A DNA stretch of 64,000 bases from CBDDEC01 sp965198045 (GTDB taxonomy: Bacteria; Chloroflexota; Dehalococcoidia; UBA2979): NCBI GenBank assembly GCA_965198045.1, contig CBDAOL010000006.1, positions 131,937-195,936 of the forward strand, given 5' to 3'. Positions 16,242-24,435 of the stretch are shown in pieces. The first letter of the stretch is position 1. Each line of letters opens with the position of its first letter. A program made the position numbers and the translations under genes. The notes under the pieces were generated by a model, which saw only the letters and a list, made by a program, of their open reading frames with translations, had not been told where the DNA came from and did no database searches.

Positions 16242-17867
16242 CTAGAGCATGTCCGGGTCGTACGGCTCCTGGGCGAGGCTCTTCGGCTCGGGGATCTCGC
16301 CGACCGCGGCCTCGGTGGTCAGCATCAGGGCGGCCACGGAAACCGCGTTCTCGACCGCCGCGCGGCTCACCTTCACCGGGTCGATGATGCCGAGGTCGAA
16401 CATGTCGCCCATCGCCTCGCCTGCGGCGTCGTAGCCCATGCGCGGTGCGGCGGCGCGCACCTCCTCGACGATGACCGAGGCCTCACGACCGGAGTTCTCG
16501 ACGATCTGGCGCAACGGCGCCTCAAGTGCCTTGTGCAGGATCTGGACGCCGATGCGCTCCTCATGGCTCTCGAGCGTCTCGAGCAGCGGCTCCAGCGAGG
16601 GCTGCACGCGCAGGAAGGCAACGCCGCCGCCCGGCACCACGCCCTCCTCGACGGCGGCGCGGGTCGCGGAGAGCGCGTCCTCGACGCGGAACTTCTTCTC
16701 GCGCACCTCGATCTCCGTGGCGCCACCGGCCTTGATCACGGCGATGCCGCCGGCCAGCTTGGCCAGGCGTTCCTGCATCTTCTCGCGCTCGAAGTCCTGC
16801 GTGGTGTCCTCGATCTGTGCCCGGATCTGGCGGATGCGCGCCTGGATCGCCTCGTCCGAGCCAGCGCCCTCGATGATCGTGGTGTTGCCCTTGTCGGCGA
16901 CCACGCGGTGCGCGCGACCGAGGTCGGCGAGCTGCGTGTCCTCCAGCTTGCGACCCATGTCGGTCGTGACGTAGGTGCCGCCGGTGAGGATGGCGATGTC
17001 CTCCAGCATGGCCTTGCGGCGGTCGCCGAAAGAGGGCGACTTGATGAAGAGCGGGTTGAGGTTGCCCCGCATCTTGTTCAGCACCATGGTCTGCAGCGCT
17101 TCGCCGGCCAGGTCCTCGCAGATGACGACCAGGTTCTTCGAAACCTGCAGCACCTTCTCCACGATCGGGAGGATGTCGCCGACCTGCTCGATCTTCTGGT
17201 CGGTGACGAGGATGTAGGGGTCATCCAGGATCGACTCCTGGCGGTCGACGTTGGTCACGAAGTGGGGCGAGATGAAACCGCGGTCGATCTGGAGGCCATC
17301 GACGACCTCGGTCTCGTACTCCAGGGCACGACCGTCCTCGATCGTGATCACGCCGTCCTTGCCGACCTGCTCCATCACGTCCGCGATCAAGTCGCCGACC
17401 TCGTGCTCGTTGGCGGCGATGGCGGCGACGGCGGCGATCGTCTCCTTGTCCTCGACGGGGACCGCCATGTCGCGCAGCGCCTGGATGACCACGCGCACGC
17501 CCTTTTCCATGCCGCGGCGGATGTAGATCGCGTTGGCGCCCGCGGCGATGTTGCGGATGCCGTCCTGGAAGATGGCCTGGGCGAGCACCGTGGCGGTCGT
17601 CGTACCGTCGCCGGCGACGTCGTTGGTGCGGATGGCGACCTGCTTCACGAGCTGGGCGCCCATGTTGTGGAAGCGGTCCTTGAGCTCGATCTCGCGGGCG
17701 ACGGTGACGCCGTCCTTGGTGACCACGGCCGGGCCATAGGACTTGTCGAGGACGACGTTGCGGCCGCGTGGGCCGAGCGTGACCTTGACGGCGTTCGCGA
17801 GGATGTCGACGCCGTGCCGCAGCTCGCGGCGGGCGTCCTCGTCGAAGCGGATAGTCTTCGCGGGCAT
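16242..17867 (-). CDS. groEL: 60 kDa chaperonin GroEL
   Basis: A 541-residue chaperonin that folds proteins with GroES in the cytosol. The hallmark segments are present: VKVTLGPRGRNVVLDKSYG (about 27-45), VAGDGTTTATVLAQ with the ATP-binding aspartate (about 85-98), EEGVVPGGGVAFLR (about 400) and the C-terminal equatorial motif. The tail ends in EPYDPDML rather than the common Gly-Gly-Met repeat, a variant seen in several phyla. It lies 90 bp after groES on the same strand and should share its CIRCE-controlled promoter. ATG has AGGAGCTGACC-type site upstream. Convergent with the 15.7 kb gene. Confidence 0.98.
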   Translation of the reverse strand: MPAKTIRFDEDARRELRHGVDILANAVKVTLGPRGRNVVLDKSYGPAVVTKDGVTVAREIELKDRFHNMGAQLVKQVAIRTNDVAGDGTTTATVLAQAIFQDGIRNIAAGANAIYIRRGMEKGVRVVIQALRDMAVPVEDKETIAAVAAIAANEHEVGDLIADVMEQVGKDGVITIEDGRALEYETEVVDGLQIDRGFISPHFVTNVDRQESILDDPYILVTDQKIEQVGDILPIVEKVLQVSKNLVVICEDLAGEALQTMVLNKMRGNLNPLFIKSPSFGDRRKAMLEDIAILTGGTYVTTDMGRKLEDTQLADLGRAHRVVADKGNTTIIEGAGSDEAIQARIRQIRAQIEDTTQDFEREKMQERLAKLAGGIAVIKAGGATEIEVREKKFRVEDALSATRAAVEEGVVPGGGVAFLRVQPSLEPLLETLESHEERIGVQILHKALEAPLRQIVENSGREASVIVEEVRAAAPRMGYDAAGEAMGDMFDLGIIDPVKVSRAAVENAVSVAALMLTTEAAVGEIPEPKSLAQEPYDPDML

Positions 17868-17957
17868 GGGTCAGCTCCTGATTCGGGAGGGCTGGTCTTG
17901 CGCCCAGCGTGGGTTAGCCCTCGGACGATCCAGGGGCGTTCGTCGCGCAGGCGGTCG

Positions 17958-18257
17958 CTAGGAGTCCTCGAGCTTGGCGAGGACGTCCTGGAAGCGGATC
18001 ACGATGTACTCCTCGGAGTCCACCGTGACCTCCTGGCCCGTGTACTTCTGGTAGAGCACGCGGTCGCCGGAGGCGAGTTCCATCGTCTCCACGACGCCGG
18101 AGTCGTTGAGCTTGCCCGGGCCCACGCTGATCACGTGGCCGTGCTGCGGGGCCTCCTTGGCGGAGTCAGGGATGACGAGCCCGGAGGTGGTGATCTCCTC
18201 CTGCTCGACAGGCTGCAAAATGATGTGGTCGGTCAGCGGGACAACGTTCGTTGCCAA
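17958..18257 (-). CDS. groES: 10 kDa co-chaperonin GroES
   Basis: A 99-residue GroES, the heptameric lid of GroEL. It shows VPLTDHIILQPVEQEE, the mobile loop (EITTSGLVIPDSAKEAP) that contacts GroEL, and VLYQKYTGQEV near the dome. The start is taken as TTG because AGGAG lies nine bases upstream and this gives the family's normal length; an in-frame ATG at 18296 would add a 13-residue tail and lacks a comparable site. Downstream is groEL; upstream is CIRCE. Confidence 0.95.
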   Translation of the reverse strand: MATNVVPLTDHIILQPVEQEEITTSGLVIPDSAKEAPQHGHVISVGPGKLNDSGVVETMELASGDRVLYQKYTGQEVTVDSEEYIVIRFQDVLAKLEDS

Positions 18258-18336
18258 CGTCGGAGCTCCTCGAGGGTTCGCCGGATCGGACCACATGGGC
18301 CCGCCCGTTCTTGGCTGGGTGATGCGAGGCGGAATG

Positions 18337-18363
18337 TTAGCACTCCCCTGCCGAGAGTGCTAG
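18337..18363 (-). promoter_or_regulatory. CIRCE operator (HrcA site) of groES-groEL
   Basis: TTAGCACTC, nine bases, GAGTGCTAG: the classic CIRCE inverted repeat with one mismatch in the last base. It lies about 80 bp before the groES start, so HrcA repression and heat induction are expected. A TAACAT -10-like hexamer on the minus strand overlaps its promoter-proximal arm. Confidence 0.95.
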
Positions 18364-18406
18364 CGACGGCCAGCCGCGCCCGGCCGCACCTCGATGCTGC
18401 TCGCGT

Positions 18407-18422
18407 TACACGGTTTCGTGTA
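18407..18422. promoter_or_regulatory. Palindrome upstream of the XRE regulator gene
   Basis: TACACG-GTTT-CGTGTA, a perfect 6-bp inverted repeat 11 bp before the GTG of the regulator gene. Its place suggests an autoregulatory operator for that HTH protein. This is inference; it could also be a short hairpin. Confidence 0.45.
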
Positions 18423-18432
18423 GGCTTGCGGA

Positions 18433-18801
18433 GTGAAGAGAGGGCGGGCACGCGGAATGAACGAGGCCGGGAGCCGTAGCGGTGGCGAGGCCTGGGACGC
18501 AGTGCGCGTGCGTGCGTTGCGATCGCACCTGGACGCGAGCCAGCAGGAGCTGGCGGAACGACTCGGGACCCGCCAGCAGACGGTGTCCGAGTGGGAGACC
18601 GCCCACAGCGCGCCCCGCCGCATGTCGCGTCGGCTGCTGACACTGGTGGCGGAGGAGGCGGGCTTCTACGACGCTCGCACGTCCGAGGGCGGGAGCGCGC
18701 CGCCCGCGAGCGGGGGAGTCGAGCCAGCCGCGTCGGATGCTGCGAGCGCAGCAGCCACGCCAGCGACGGAACCGCCAGCAACGGGAGCGGGCGCTGTGTG
18801 A
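18433..18801 (+). CDS. XRE-family helix-turn-helix regulator
   Basis: A 122-residue protein with one HTH_3 domain at about 24-70: ALRSHLDASQQELAERLGTR then QQTVSEWETAHSAPRR, a typical Cro/C1 helix 2-turn-helix 3. The C-terminal 50 residues are Ala/Pro/Ser-rich and probably disordered. GTG at 18433 is used; an ATG eight codons later is equally possible. Its TGA overlaps the GTG of the DUF2851 gene (GTGA), so both are probably made from one message. The palindrome just upstream may be its own target. Confidence 0.8.
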   Translation: MKRGRARGMNEAGSRSGGEAWDAVRVRALRSHLDASQQELAERLGTRQQTVSEWETAHSAPRRMSRRLLTLVAEEAGFYDARTSEGGSAPPASGGVEPAASDAASAAATPATEPPATGAGAV

Positions 18802-19922
18802 CCGCACCCGCCGCGGCCGGGTCCTCGGGGACCGCGACACCGCCAACCTACGAACCGCTCCGCGAACGTGAGTTGACAGCACTGTGGCTGCTCGGCCGCG
18901 TGCCTGGCGAGGTACTGCCCCCGGGCTGGACGTTGCTGCGGCCCGGTCGCGCCGGACGGGGCGCCGGCCCCGACATCCGCGAGGCCGCGTTCCGCCGCGC
19001 CAGCGGCGCAGTCGTCGCGGGCGACATCGAGGTGCACCTGCGGGCCAGCGACTTCTTCGCACACGGGCATGCGGACGACCTCAACTACGCGAACGTGCGC
19101 CTCCACCTCGTCTGGGAGGACGACCGCCCGCTCGCCGGAGCGCCCCTGGCGCTGCCCGGGGGCGGCACCGCCCTTACCGTCGAGGTGGCGCCGGCTCTGC
19201 ACCACGAGCCGGCCCGGCTGCGCCGCCTCGTCGCGCGGGGGCCGAGCGGCGCAGAGCCATGCGCCGGCCTCGGCGTCGGCATCGGGGTCGGCATCGGGGT
19301 CGGCATCGGGGTGGAGGGTGTGCGGGAGGCGCTGCGTACCGAAGGCCGGCGTCGCCTGGCCGAACGGGTCTGGTCCGCTGCCTCGCTGGTCGAGCGCCGC
19401 GGCTGGGACGCCGCCTGGAGCCAGCTGCTAACGCGCGCCGTGTGTGCCAGTGCCGGTCGTCGTACCGGCCGCGAAGACGCATCGACGATCGCGGCGTCGC
19501 TGACGGCCCGCCTCGCCGGACCGGACGGCTCGTGGCTCACCATGCTGCGCCAGCAGGCACTCGACGGGCGTCCCAGTGCGCTGATCGAGGCGTTGCGAGG
19601 CGACGCCCACGCGCCACTCCTCGGCCGCGCACGCGCCGCCGAGCTCGGCTGGAACGCCGCCCTGCCACTGCTGATGGCGGCGGCGACCGCCTATGACGAT
19701 TCCGCTCTGGCGCGCGCCACGGCCGCGCTCGCCGCCGTGTGGCCGACGCCACGGCCCTATGGCCGTACGGCAGCCCTCCGCGGGCAGCTCCTCGAGGACG
19801 GATCGAGCCTCGGCGGTGGCGCGCTGGCGGCACAGGGGCTGCTGCACGTGCAGGACCTCTGGTGCTCGCGCGGTGGCTGCGGCGTCTGCCCGCTCTCGCG
19901 CGGCCGTTCGGGAGCTGTATGA
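18798..19922 (+). CDS. DUF2851 family protein
   Basis: A 374-residue member of DUF2851, a family of unknown function with a nuclease-like N-terminal core. Diagnostic stretches are ELTALWLLGRVPGEVL, GAGPDIREAAFRRA, GDIEVHLRASDFFAHGHADD and YANVRLHLVWEDD; the Asp and Glu-x-His residues resemble a metal site. The C-terminus has a Cys cluster, LWCSRGGCGVCPLSRG. Residues around 160-170 contain a Gly-Val/Ile run coded by a 12-bp tandem repeat, unlike typical members. The GTG start overlaps the regulator's stop by four bases. Enzymatic function is not established. Confidence 0.8.
   Translation: MTAPAAAGSSGTATPPTYEPLRERELTALWLLGRVPGEVLPPGWTLLRPGRAGRGAGPDIREAAFRRASGAVVAGDIEVHLRASDFFAHGHADDLNYANVRLHLVWEDDRPLAGAPLALPGGGTALTVEVAPALHHEPARLRRLVARGPSGAEPCAGLGVGIGVGIGVGIGVEGVREALRTEGRRRLAERVWSAASLVERRGWDAAWSQLLTRAVCASAGRRTGREDASTIAASLTARLAGPDGSWLTMLRQQALDGRPSALIEALRGDAHAPLLGRARAAELGWNAALPLLMAAATAYDDSALARATAALAAVWPTPRPYGRTAALRGQLLEDGSSLGGGALAAQGLLHVQDLWCSRGGCGVCPLSRGRSGAV
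19272..19313 (+). repeat. In-frame 12-bp tandem repeat
   Basis: Three copies of GGCATCGGGGTC (last base differs in the third copy), preceded by a half copy, inside the DUF2851 gene. They encode repeated Gly-Ile-Gly-Val and keep the frame, so copy number may vary without breaking the gene. Confidence 0.85.
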
Positions 19923-20052
19923 GGCATTCACGCCACACCACGAGTGACGAAAACCACCCGTTGCGCTACTCGTCGACCGCTCGCTAGTGTCGTGATGCCT
20001 TGCTGGCCAGCGACTTCCGCCCCAACCCACCCGCGGTAGAACGGTCCATCCG

Positions 20053-20193
20053 ATGTCCCCACTGATGCGCAGCCTGACGGCGCTCAGCATTGCCTTGTTC
20101 ATCGTGGCCGTAGCCATCATCGGATTCGACGCCGCACCGGCGGAGTCCGGCTTCAACCCATGTGACAAGGGGCCACAGAATTGCCTCTTCTAA
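20053..20193 (+). CDS. Small membrane or secreted peptide, possibly truncated by an in-frame stop
   Basis: A 46-residue peptide: MSPLMRSLTALS, a hydrophobic stretch (IALFIVAVAIIGF) and a short tail with two cysteines (NPCDKGPQNCLF), ending at TAA. The same frame then stays open for 35 more codons to TAG at 20299-20301, with high-GC third positions, two more cysteines and a sensible sequence (GWSLHSGGTLTWSAGYTCGDF, split here by no stop). The full product may once have been 81 residues with four cysteines. Ribosome site is weak (GGTAG). Unknown function; moderate doubt that it is expressed. Confidence 0.4.
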   Translation: MSPLMRSLTALSIALFIVAVAIIGFDAAPAESGFNPCDKGPQNCLF

Positions 20194-20297
20194 CAAACGG
20201 GGCCGCCGAGCATCGGCCGCTGTCACACCGCCGTCGGCTGGTCGCTCCACAGCGGAGGCACCCTGACCTGGTCCGCCGGCTATACTTGCGGCGACTT

Positions 20298-21287
20298 CTA
20301 GCGCACGCGGCTGCGACGCGGGATCGGGTCGATGTCGAGCGGCGTCTCGGCGGGGACCGCCGCGTCGAGGTGGCGGTAGGCCGCCGCGCCGATCATCGCG
20401 GCGTTGTCGGTGCAGAGCACGGGCGGCGGGATGTGGACCGGCACCGGCGAGCGCTCGCGGACCCGCTCGCGGATGCGACTGTTAGCAGCGACCCCACCGG
20501 CGAGGAGCAGCGAGGCGACGCCTTCGCGCTCCGCGACGCGAGCCGCTTTCTTTGAGAGCACATCGGCGACCGACTCCCCGAAGGCCCACGCGATCTCTGC
20601 GGCCGGTGGCGGGGCCTCCTGCTGCGTTACATGCAACACCGCCGTCTTGAGGCCACTGAACGAGAAGTCGTCGCTGCCGCTGAGCCAGGCGCGCGGGAGG
20701 CGCAGCGTGCGCGCCTCGGCGGTCGCGGCCAGGGCCGAGAGCGGCGGGCCCCCGGGATAGCCGAGGCCGAGCAGGCGAGCGACCTTGTCGAACGCCTCGC
20801 CCGCGGCGTCGTCACGCGTCCCGCCGAGGCGTTCAAAGCGGCCGAGCTCGGGCATCAGCAACAGTTCCGTGTGCCCGCCGGAGACGACGAGGGCCAGCGC
20901 CGGCAGTTCTGGCTCCTCCTCCAGCAGCCAGCAGGCGCTGACATGGCCCTCGATGTGGTCGACCGGGATCAACGGCAGCCCGCGGGCGTAGGCCAGACCA
21001 CGCGCGCCGTTGAGCCCGACGAGCAGCGCGCCCGGCAGCCCCGGGCCGGCGGTGGCGGCGATGGCGTCGAGGTCGTCCCAGCCGCACTCGGCCTGGTCCA
21101 GGGCCTGACGCACGACGGGCAGCAGCGCGCGCAGATGCTCGCGCGCAGCGACCTCCGGCACGATGCCACCGGTGGCGGCGTGCAGCTCCTGCTGCGACGC
21201 CACGACCGAGGAGCGCATGCGCCGTCCGTCGGCCACCACCGCGGCCGCGGTCTCGTCGCAGGACGTCTCGATCGCCAGGATGTTCAC
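20298..21287 (-). CDS. tsaD: tRNA N6-adenosine threonylcarbamoyltransferase
   Basis: A 329-residue Kae1/TsaD protein that transfers threonylcarbamoyl from TsaC product to A37 of ANN-decoding tRNAs, working with TsaB and TsaE. It begins MNILAIETSCDETAAAVV, and carries the metal-binding HIEGH in PVDHIEGHVSA (about 108-118), VVSGGHTELL, GEAFDKVARLLGLGYPGGP and the FSFSGLKTAV loop. The later iron ligand region LLLAGGVAANSRIRE and CTDNAAMIG is intact. No tsaB or tsaE lies next to it. It converges on the small ORF at 20.1-20.3 kb with stop codons overlapping in a CTAG. Confidence 0.97.
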   Translation of the reverse strand: MNILAIETSCDETAAAVVADGRRMRSSVVASQQELHAATGGIVPEVAAREHLRALLPVVRQALDQAECGWDDLDAIAATAGPGLPGALLVGLNGARGLAYARGLPLIPVDHIEGHVSACWLLEEEPELPALALVVSGGHTELLLMPELGRFERLGGTRDDAAGEAFDKVARLLGLGYPGGPPLSALAATAEARTLRLPRAWLSGSDDFSFSGLKTAVLHVTQQEAPPPAAEIAWAFGESVADVLSKKAARVAEREGVASLLLAGGVAANSRIRERVRERSPVPVHIPPPVLCTDNAAMIGAAAYRHLDAAVPAETPLDIDPIPRRSRVR

Positions 21288-21297
21288 GCGGTCCAGC

Positions 21298-23301
21298 CTA
21301 GGACGGCGCCCCCTCCGGCGCGAGGGAGCCAGCGGTGGCCGGCTCCTGGTCCGGATCGAAGGACACGATCGAGAGGCCCGTCAGCAGGTAGAGCCGCGCG
21401 CCATCCTCGCTGAGGGCAATGCCACGCAGGTCGAAGAACTCCGGGTGCCGGAACTGGCGCAGGAAAGCGCCCGTCTGGTCAGCCACCACGACACGCCGAT
21501 TGCCGGTGTCCACGATATAGAGCACCCCGCGCCCGTCGTCCCGCAACACCTCGCCCGGAGATGCCAGGGGCACATCGAGGCCGCTCAGCAGCGCCGGCGT
21601 CTCCACGCCACGCACGAACCGGCGCAGCGTTGAACCATCGACGACGTAGACGTCGCCCGTGACCGCCAGCCCGCTCGCGTCGCCGAGGTCGGCCGTGCCC
21701 AGCAGGCTATCGCGTTCGGAGTCGTAGCCCCCGCCACCGGGGGGGTAGCGCCAGACCTCGCCGGCATCGCCATCGAGGATGTAGAGGTTGCCGAGATAGG
21801 AGGTCAACGCGTCGGCGCCGCCGAGTTCCGAGGCGTCGCGCAGCGGCAGGGGGAATGGCACGTCCGCGCCGCGTGGCAGCGAGAAGAGGTTCCGCGCGTC
21901 GTCGAGGATCAACAGCCGGTCGCCGGTGTCGTCCCAGGTCATGACGACCGGGGCGCGGGCGGCGACGCCGCCATAGAGCGCGTCGGCCACGTAGACCTCG
22001 TCGGCGCGGCGTGTGTCGTCGGGGTCGATGCGGAAGACGCGGCCGAGGTCGCTCTCGAGCAGCCACAGCGATCCACCGCCGGCGACCAGTGCAGCCGCCC
22101 GCACCGGCGCGGTCAGCACGCCGGCGAAGGTGAAGCGCGTCGCCAGCGGTTCGACCGCAACGACGGCGTTGAGGCGGTCGAGTTCCTGCTGGGCCGCGCC
22201 GGCGATCGTGTCGACGAGCGCGGGGTCGGCGTCGAGCGAGCGCGCCTGCTCAACGAAGGTCAGAGCCTCGGCGAGGGCCGCGCGTCGTTCTCCAGGGTCC
22301 TCGGCGGTGAAGGCCTCCTGCACCGCCAGTTCGGCGGCCGCGATCGCATCCGCGATGGCGGCGTCGCGGTCGTCGGAGATGAGACTCGGACCGACCACCC
22401 AGATCAGCAGCGCCACGATCAACACGCCGAGGCCGATCGCACCGACCAGCGGCCACGGCACCCGCGGTCGCGCCGGCGACGCCCGGTCGCTCACGCTGGG
22501 CCGCCGCAGCGAGGGCAGCTGCCGCCGCGGGCCGAACCAGCGCTCGGCCAGGCTCGGCGTCTCGACCGGCAGCGCGCTCGAGGTGTCGATCACCGGCGAC
22601 GGCCGGGCGCGGGCGAGGCTGGGGTCGGTCTCGATCGGCGGCGCGACCTGCTCCTCCGCCAGGTCGAGGTCGGCGATCAGCGCCGCGGTGACGTCGTTCG
22701 CGTCGCGGGTCAGGCGAAAGAGCTCCGCCAGCGCACGCTCCGGCCCACTCGTCGCTACCTCGAAGAGCGTGTCGCGATCGACGTATGCCTCGACGTTGCT
22801 CGAGAGCACCAGGATCTGCTCGTGTGGGAGCTGCACCGTCGAGAACAGTGGCTCGATCGGCTCGCTGCCGCCCAGGGGCGAGGCGGCGGGCAGCTCTTCG
22901 GTGCCGAGGCGGCGCGAGCCCTCCAGCTTCGCGACGTAGACGAGCGCTGGGCCGACCTGCGCGATCGTGGCCTCGCCATCGCGCACGGCCACGCAAGTGG
23001 CGCCGACCGACACCTGGTGCTCGCGCAGCGAGCGCCGGTTCCACTCGGCGAGGTTGCTGTGCGCCTGCTGCATCGAGCGCAGCAGGCCGCCGGTCAGCGA
23101 CAGCGATTCTCGTCCGAACAGCGTTGCAATCGCCTCGGCGACCTCGCTGCAGAACTCGGCGGAGCGGGCGTCCGAAGGCTCGCAGAGCACGACCAGGCGG
23201 ACCGATTCGTCGTCGCGCACGCGCTCGCGGTCGATCAACCCGGGGCCGTCCTCGACGACCTCGCCATCGACGATGGCGTAGCGACCGACCCAGACGGACA
23301 C
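21298..23301 (-). CDS. PP2C-like domain, transmembrane segment and NHL-type propeller
   Basis: A 667-residue membrane protein. Residues 1-235 follow the PPM/PP2C fold (SVGATCVAVRDGEATIAQVG, then ILVLSSNVEAYVDRD), but the GDSR metal motif reads GPAL, so phosphatase activity is doubtful. A basic Pro-rich linker leads to one transmembrane helix (WPLVGAIGLGVLIVALLIWVV, split at about residues 278-298). Next comes an Ala/Glu coiled region and an extracellular beta-propeller (NLYILDGDAGEVWRY, DVYVVDGSTLRRFV, GVLYIVDTGNRRVVV). The plan mirrors Ser/Thr-kinase-type receptors and suggests signal transfer across the membrane. GTG start; 10 bp before tsaD, probably co-transcribed. Confidence 0.75.
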   Translation of the reverse strand: MSVWVGRYAIVDGEVVEDGPGLIDRERVRDDESVRLVVLCEPSDARSAEFCSEVAEAIATLFGRESLSLTGGLLRSMQQAHSNLAEWNRRSLREHQVSVGATCVAVRDGEATIAQVGPALVYVAKLEGSRRLGTEELPAASPLGGSEPIEPLFSTVQLPHEQILVLSSNVEAYVDRDTLFEVATSGPERALAELFRLTRDANDVTAALIADLDLAEEQVAPPIETDPSLARARPSPVIDTSSALPVETPSLAERWFGPRRQLPSLRRPSVSDRASPARPRVPWPLVGAIGLGVLIVALLIWVVGPSLISDDRDAAIADAIAAAELAVQEAFTAEDPGERRAALAEALTFVEQARSLDADPALVDTIAGAAQQELDRLNAVVAVEPLATRFTFAGVLTAPVRAAALVAGGGSLWLLESDLGRVFRIDPDDTRRADEVYVADALYGGVAARAPVVMTWDDTGDRLLILDDARNLFSLPRGADVPFPLPLRDASELGGADALTSYLGNLYILDGDAGEVWRYPPGGGGYDSERDSLLGTADLGDASGLAVTGDVYVVDGSTLRRFVRGVETPALLSGLDVPLASPGEVLRDDGRGVLYIVDTGNRRVVVADQTGAFLRQFRHPEFFDLRGIALSEDGARLYLLTGLSIVSFDPDQEPATAGSLAPEGAPS

Positions 23302-23495
23302 CTAGAGCGCCCTCGCCGGGGCGGCTGGAGACCACGACGCCGGGGCGTCGAGGCGTGCGCGGGCCGTCTGCTCGCCAGCGTGCAACTGCGCGCTCCCGCT
23401 ACCCCGCCACGGCCAGAGGAGATGCGGACCCGGCGCGATCATATCGCCGCGGCCGAGGGAGCGTCGATGCGCGGTCGGCCGAGTAGGATCGGCGC

Positions 23496-23891
23496 ATGAC
23501 CTCGAAACCAGACGATCCTCGCCAGCTGCGCGCACTGGCCGACGTGACGGTGCAGCGCGCCGCCGAGGATCTGCGGGCGCAGCTCGCGGCCCTCGTGCGA
23601 CAGGTGCAGCCATTCCCGCCGTTTCCCGGTGCGGTCTTCGCGTACGGCATCGAGGTGGAGCCGCCGGCACATTCTTCGCTCGGCTGCGTGATCGTTGGCG
23701 ATGACGGCGAGCTGTACGAACTGCAACTCGGCCTCGACGATGAAGCGATCGCCAGCGGCGCCGACTCACTCGCGCAGCGGCACGAGGAGCTGTTGAAGCT
23801 CGAGCTGGCCCCGCGCGAGTTCATCGCATACGCCCACGGCGCGATCGAGGGGCTCACCGCCTACCTCGAGGAGCACACAAGCGAGGAGTAG
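23496..23891 (+). CDS. Hypothetical protein
   Basis: A 131-residue acidic protein. N-terminal helix rich in Arg/Gln/Ala (LRALADVTVQRAAEDLRAQL), a central beta section (AVFAYGIEVEP, SSLGCVIVGDDGELYELQLG) and a C-terminal helix ending EEHTSEE. I do not recognise a family. A TAGGAT -10-like hexamer lies about 10 bp before the ATG, with almost no leader, so translation may be leaderless. It stands alone between divergent and convergent minus-strand genes. Confidence 0.6.
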   Translation: MTSKPDDPRQLRALADVTVQRAAEDLRAQLAALVRQVQPFPPFPGAVFAYGIEVEPPAHSSLGCVIVGDDGELYELQLGLDDEAIASGADSLAQRHEELLKLELAPREFIAYAHGAIEGLTAYLEEHTSEE

Positions 23892-23912
23892 GGCGCCCTC
23901 GGGCGGCGCGGC

Positions 23913-24425
23913 TCAGCCGGCGTGGTAATCGCCGGAGCGGCCGCCGGACTTGGCGACGAGTGCGATGTCGCCGATACGCATCCCGCGTTCGACGGCCTTG
24001 CACATGTCGTAGACCGTCAGCGCGGCGATGCTGACCGCCGTCAGCGCCTCCATCTCCACCCCCGTACGGCTGGTCACGCGAACCGTCGCCTCGATCTCGA
24101 TCGTCGAGGCGTCGTGGTCGGGGAGCAGGTTCACCTCGACGCCGCTGATGGGGAGCGGGTGGCAGAGCGGGATCAGCTCGTGCGTCCGCTTCGCCGCCAT
24201 GATCCCGGCGAGGCGGGCCGTGGCGAGCACATCGCCCTTCGGCAGCGAGCCCTCGACGACCAGTGCCAGCGTCGAGGGTTGCAGATGGATGCGGCCGCGG
24301 GCGGTCGCCTCGCGGCGGGTGACGTCCTTGTCGGAGACATCGACCATGCGCGCGTGACCGGCCTCGTCGAGGTGGCTGAGGCCGCCTGGCTGCGCGTCAG
24401 GTTCGTGGGTCGGGTCGGCCGTCAT
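23913..24425 (-). CDS. moaC: Cyclic pyranopterin monophosphate synthase
   Basis: A 170-residue MoaC, which turns the MoaA product into cyclic pyranopterin monophosphate in molybdenum-cofactor synthesis. Diagnostic parts are MVDVSDKDVTRREATARG (about 27-44), AAKRTHELIPLCHPLPIS with the catalytic His/Cys region, MEALTAVSIAALTVYDMCKAV and the C-terminal KSGGRSGDY. Length is standard for the family once the first 20 residues (a His/Pro/Gly leader) are allowed for. It lies 10 bp after moaA on the same strand. No moaD, moaE or moeA is in the window. Confidence 0.95.
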   Translation of the reverse strand: MTADPTHEPDAQPGGLSHLDEAGHARMVDVSDKDVTRREATARGRIHLQPSTLALVVEGSLPKGDVLATARLAGIMAAKRTHELIPLCHPLPISGVEVNLLPDHDASTIEIEATVRVTSRTGVEMEALTAVSIAALTVYDMCKAVERGMRIGDIALVAKSGGRSGDYHAG

Positions 24426-24435
24426 CGCGTGTTCG

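Noticed and set aside
16197..18479. A 760-codon open frame on the plus strand opposite groES-groEL
   Set aside because: It is antisense to two certain genes; long shadow frames are expected in GC-rich DNA and the translation has no recognisable domain.
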